DNA from: Hyphomicrobiales bacterium
GTDB taxonomy: Bacteria > Pseudomonadota > Alphaproteobacteria > Rhizobiales > Rhizobiaceae
Assembly (NCBI GenBank): GCA_900469615.1
Contig: UBYA01000008.1
Coordinates: 310,001-374,000 of the forward strand
Direction of reading: 5' to 3'
Length of the DNA: 64,000 bases
Position 1 is the stretch's first letter. Every line of letters begins with the position of its first letter. The position numbers and the translations under genes are program-made. The notes under the pieces are model-generated. The model was not told where the DNA came from and did not search any database. It saw only the letters and a program-made list of their open reading frames with translations. Shown here piece after piece: positions 61,189 through 64,000 of the stretch.

Positions 61189-63579
61189 TCAGAACGTTGC
61201 GTCCTGCACGCTGCCGAGGTTGACGTCGCCGAGCGTACGGAACGTCAGGCGAGCGCCGATCGACCAGTCGCTCGCCGAACTGGCGGTCGTATCCTTCTTG
61301 TCCAGGAACGATATGCTGAAGATCGTGCATTCGTCCTCATAGGAGAGACCCACGCCCTGACGGGTGATCTCGTTGCTGTTCAGATCGTAGCTGACCGTGC
61401 CGAAGACCGACCAGTATTCCTTGAACTTGATCTGGGCGCGCGACTGGATTTCATCCTGGTTGCTGGTGAAGCCGTATTGCGGCTGCGCGGCAATATGCGT
61501 GTAGATCAAGGACGTCTGGAATACATCGTTGGAGAAGCCGACCGATGTATCGCCGCGGCGGAAGGCAAAATCCTTCTCGTCGAAGCGATAGGATGTCGAG
61601 AGCGATATGCCCTGCGGCGTCGTCAGGCCGAACATGGTGACATAGTCGGAACGGCTCGTTTCAAGCCCGGATTCCGCACCGGCCGCGGCCAGATCGTCGG
61701 TTGCAAACGAGTTGCGGCCGGCAAGCTGATAGGACTGGCCGAAAATATGCTGCAACTTGTAGCCGCTATCGAAGCTGGCGGTATAACGCCAGCCCAGATT
61801 GGCCCTCGTGCCGCCTTCGATGCGGTCGAAGCCCGAGAACTTGTCGCGGTCGAACAGATTGGTGGCGTCGAAGACGAAGCTCTGGGCATCCTCGTTCGGC
61901 AACCGGCCCGCAAGCTGCTCATCCGGACGCACATAGATCTGCGCAATGGGCTCGAAGACGTGGGTGCTGTTGTCCGTGGTGATCAGGAACGGGTACTTGG
62001 CTTCGAGACCCGCTGTGACCATGCCCCGGGTCGCATAATCGCTGCTGTCATAGTTGCCGGGATAGCTGAAGGACGAGCCCAGGGAATTGGGCGAATCCAT
62101 ATCCAGGCCATAGACATCGCCGCGCGCGGCGGCCAGCGGCGTCAGCACCAGGCCCTCATCCGTGGTGAAGGTACGCTGCCACTGCAATTCGGTGCTGAGG
62201 CGCGTATAGCTTCCCGAAAGGCCCAGGAAGCGATCGTTCAGGCTGGAGTCGCCGAGATTGACGGCGTTGTCGAGCACCGACGCCTTGTCACGCGACAGGT
62301 GCGTGAAATTCATCGTCGCCGACAGTTCGCCGCCATAAACCGACTTCGGATCGACATAGTGATAGTCGATGCTCGGATAAACATACGCCTGCTGCTTCTG
62401 CGCTGTGGCGTTGTCGTCCGTGTCCTGCACGTTATAGTAGAAGGCGCGCATATCGAAGAAATTGCGCTTTCCAATACCGGTCAAATAGGCTTGGTTCGTA
62501 TGAGTGCTCTGGTTGAGCCCCTCCAGGCCATAGGTGCGCGAGAAGTTGTTGTCGCTCTGCGCCATGACGTCCCAGCCGAAAGTCCAGCGAGGATTGATCT
62601 TGAAATCCGCCTTGGAGCTGATCATGCCGCGCGTTTTATGCTCGGCATCGGTTGTACCGGCCGTGAAGGAGTCCGGATTCATCTGGCTGATGCCGGCAAC
62701 GCGCAGAATATGCGTGCCGTTCTCGAAACGCTGGCGGAATTCACCCTCCAGCAACAGGCCCTGATTGGTGAAGCCGGTTGCCGTGACCGTCGCATCCATG
62801 CTCGGCGATATGACGTAGTAGTAAGGAACCCTTACACCGACGCCGAGACGCTGCGAGACCGTTACCGACGGAAACAGGAAGCCCGATTTGCGCTTGACGG
62901 TATTGTCCGGAACCTCGATCCACGGGACATAGGCAATCGGCTGACCGAACAGCTCGAAACGGGCATGCTCGAGGCGGACCGTGTGGGTCACGCCGTTTTG
63001 CACGACACGCTGAGCCTTGACCTGCCACAGTGGCGCGCGGCCTGCCTCGGAACAGGCCATGCAGGCGGTGTAGACGCCCTTCGTCAGAATCATCTGCGTG
63101 CCGCCCACGCGTTCGCCCTTTTCGGCGGCGAGACGCGTATTGTCGGGCATTTCGATGCGCAGCGCGTTCACGAAGCCGTCGGAGAAGCTGTCGGTGACAT
63201 CCATTTTGTCACCATACATGCGATTGCCGTCCGGGCTGATCAGCTCGACATTGCCGATGGCCGTCATCCGCCCGGATTTCTGATTATATTCAACCTTCTG
63301 GGCGACCATCTTGTAGCCGCCATAGTTGATCTGGACCGCACCGCTTGCGGTGACGATCTGCGTATCCTTGTTGTAGACCAGTTCGTTGGACGAAAGGACC
63401 AGCTTTGAGCCGTCGGGCACCTTCACCTTCACAGGAGAAGCCACCGCGCCGGCGCCGCCATTGCTATTGCTGGCCTGGGCGTAAGCTACGGCCGGACTCA
63501 TAATATACGCGCATGCGGCCGTGCCCGTAACAAGGGCAGCCACAATCTTTCTGATACTCTTGCGGTTGCCTGCCGCCAC
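61189..63579 (-). CDS. lptD: LPS-assembly protein LptD
   Basis: LptD is the outer membrane beta-barrel that places lipopolysaccharide on the cell surface. It has a signal peptide (to about residue 36, AVAYAQA), an OstA/LptA-like N-terminal domain (about 55-150, SSNELVYNKDTQIVTASG) and a C-terminal barrel with repeated amphipathic strands. Cysteines occur in YTACMACSEAG and DECTIFSIS, and may form the disulfides that control its assembly. The start is GTG 63579 with an AGGAGG site that overlaps the end of lptG; the lptG TAA directly precedes the GTG. Confidence 0.95.
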   Translation of the reverse strand: MAAGNRKSIRKIVAALVTGTAACAYIMSPAVAYAQASNSNGGAGAVASPVKVKVPDGSKLVLSSNELVYNKDTQIVTASGAVQINYGGYKMVAQKVEYNQKSGRMTAIGNVELISPDGNRMYGDKMDVTDSFSDGFVNALRIEMPDNTRLAAEKGERVGGTQMILTKGVYTACMACSEAGRAPLWQVKAQRVVQNGVTHTVRLEHARFELFGQPIAYVPWIEVPDNTVKRKSGFLFPSVTVSQRLGVGVRVPYYYVISPSMDATVTATGFTNQGLLLEGEFRQRFENGTHILRVAGISQMNPDSFTAGTTDAEHKTRGMISSKADFKINPRWTFGWDVMAQSDNNFSRTYGLEGLNQSTHTNQAYLTGIGKRNFFDMRAFYYNVQDTDDNATAQKQQAYVYPSIDYHYVDPKSVYGGELSATMNFTHLSRDKASVLDNAVNLGDSSLNDRFLGLSGSYTRLSTELQWQRTFTTDEGLVLTPLAAARGDVYGLDMDSPNSLGSSFSYPGNYDSSDYATRGMVTAGLEAKYPFLITTDNSTHVFEPIAQIYVRPDEQLAGRLPNEDAQSFVFDATNLFDRDKFSGFDRIEGGTRANLGWRYTASFDSGYKLQHIFGQSYQLAGRNSFATDDLAAAGAESGLETSRSDYVTMFGLTTPQGISLSTSYRFDEKDFAFRRGDTSVGFSNDVFQTSLIYTHIAAQPQYGFTSNQDEIQSRAQIKFKEYWSVFGTVSYDLNSNEITRQGVGLSYEDECTIFSISFLDKKDTTASSASDWSIGARLTFRTLGDVNLGSVQDATF

Positions 63580-64000
63580 TTAGCCGTCCTCCTGATGAAG
63601 CAGGATCGTTGCTCCGAATGCCAATGCGACGATCACGGGTATCCATGTCGCCACGAAGGGAGGAACCACTCCGCTGCTCCCGAATGCCTTTACCAGCACG
63701 GAGACAACATAAAGCACGAAGCCAGAGAGGATTCCACCCAGAATCACAGAGCGCGATTGATTGAATCTACTGAATTTTAACGACACGGTTGCCGCAATCA
63801 ACGTCATTGCCACAAGCAGGAATGGCTGTGACAACAGTGAATGAAGCTGCGTCTCGAGAGCGTTGGTCGATATGCCGAAGGAGCGCGCGACCTTTATTCG
63901 ATTAGAAAGATCATAAAAAGCAATGGTTTCTGGTTGAGCCAGGCGCTCGGAGACGAAGTCCTGTTTCAGATTCGTACGAACCTGTACCGAACTCTTATGA
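63580..64000 (-). CDS. lptG: LPS export permease LptG, C-terminal part (5' end outside window)
   Basis: The last 139 or so codons of a YjgP/YjgQ-family permease. Read from the window edge the frame is open (KSSVQVRTNLKQDFVSERLAQPE, then TNALETQLHSLLSQPFLLVAM) and ends with three membrane helices and LHQEDG. LptF and LptG form the permease of the LptB2FG complex that lifts LPS from the inner membrane. The position just before lptD is where lptG is usually found in this order, which favours LptG over LptF. Confidence 0.88.
   Translation of the reverse strand, partial: HKSSVQVRTNLKQDFVSERLAQPETIAFYDLSNRIKVARSFGISTNALETQLHSLLSQPFLLVAMTLIAATVSLKFSRFNQSRSVILGGILSGFVLYVVSVLVKAFGSSGVVPPFVATWIPVIVALAFGATILLHQEDG

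Noticed and set aside
61183..63408. 741-codon open frame opposite lptD
   Set aside because: LptD on the minus strand has a signal peptide, a domain structure and a ribosome site. The plus frame has none and is dominated by Arg, Val and Ile from the complement of barrel codons.

Overview
The window reads as a contiguous piece of an alphaproteobacterial chromosome, most likely Rhizobiaceae (Rhizobium or a close relative). The DNA is GC-rich and densely coding with short operons. The core clusters are of rhizobial type: lepB-rnc-era with recO nearby, a cvpA/purF region, rpsF-rpsR-DUF2232-rplI, fabD-fabG-acpP-fabF-mltG-yicC-gmk, and lptG-lptD-surA-pdxA-rsmA. Intergenic palindromic repeats resemble the Rhizobium RIME class, and several small proteins look restricted to the order. 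I see no rRNA, tRNA, CRISPR array, prophage, transposase or plasmid function.

Layout. 1-4653: signal peptidase end, RNase III, Era, a Crp/Fnr regulator, a single-domain response regulator and RecO. 4651-10514: a RIME-like repeat, an exported protein with two diverged DMP19-type repeats, a MOSC protein, an HD hydrolase and a large DUF2339 membrane protein. 10545-12786: two EF-hand paralogues around a Cu/Zn superoxide dismutase, each paralogue preceded by a TTAA/TTAAC element resembling a CtrA site. 12800-16917: an overlapping ygfZ-HD-phosphatase operon, three alphaproteobacterial proteins of unknown function and a Nudix hydrolase. 17079-25809: YnfA, an SRAP protein, a 46-residue protein, PssA and Psd (phosphatidylethanolamine synthesis), an acid phosphatase, an Atm1-type ABC exporter and a LysM protein. 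25962-33177: LOG, RarD, CimA, then an overlapping DUF559-Gfa-Gfa-Pip operon downstream of cysS and an inverted pair of repeats. 33401-41575: SDR, PurF, CvpA, RadA, LysE-type exporter, Alr and DnaB. 41925-45098: a MarR-DHA2-HlyD efflux operon. 45195-48815: ribosomal proteins S6, S18 and L9 with a DUF2232 protein, and a histidine phosphatase. 48975-50165: a more AT-rich, exported ClpP-like/SH3/SPOR-like protein. 50215-64000: aldo/keto reductase, the fatty-acid cluster, MltG, YicC, Gmk, then RsmA, PdxA, a SurA-like chaperone, LptD and the end of LptG.

Together the genes serve envelope building (FabDGF/AcpP, PssA/Psd, LptD/LptG, SurA, MltG, Alr, LepB), translation and RNA handling (Rnc, Era, RsmA, ribosomal proteins, CysS) and DNA maintenance (RecO, RadA, DnaB, SRAP). 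Most of the window is ordinary core genome. No strong candidate for a wholly new defence or mobile system is visible. The best leads are: palindromic repeats that supply the stop codons of neighbouring genes; the EF-hand paralogues with shared termini and shared upstream elements; the duplicated DMP19-like secreted protein with a perfect palindrome in front of it; the DUF559-Gfa-Gfa-Pip operon whose start lies beside an inverted repeat; and the exported ClpP-like/SH3/SPOR protein.
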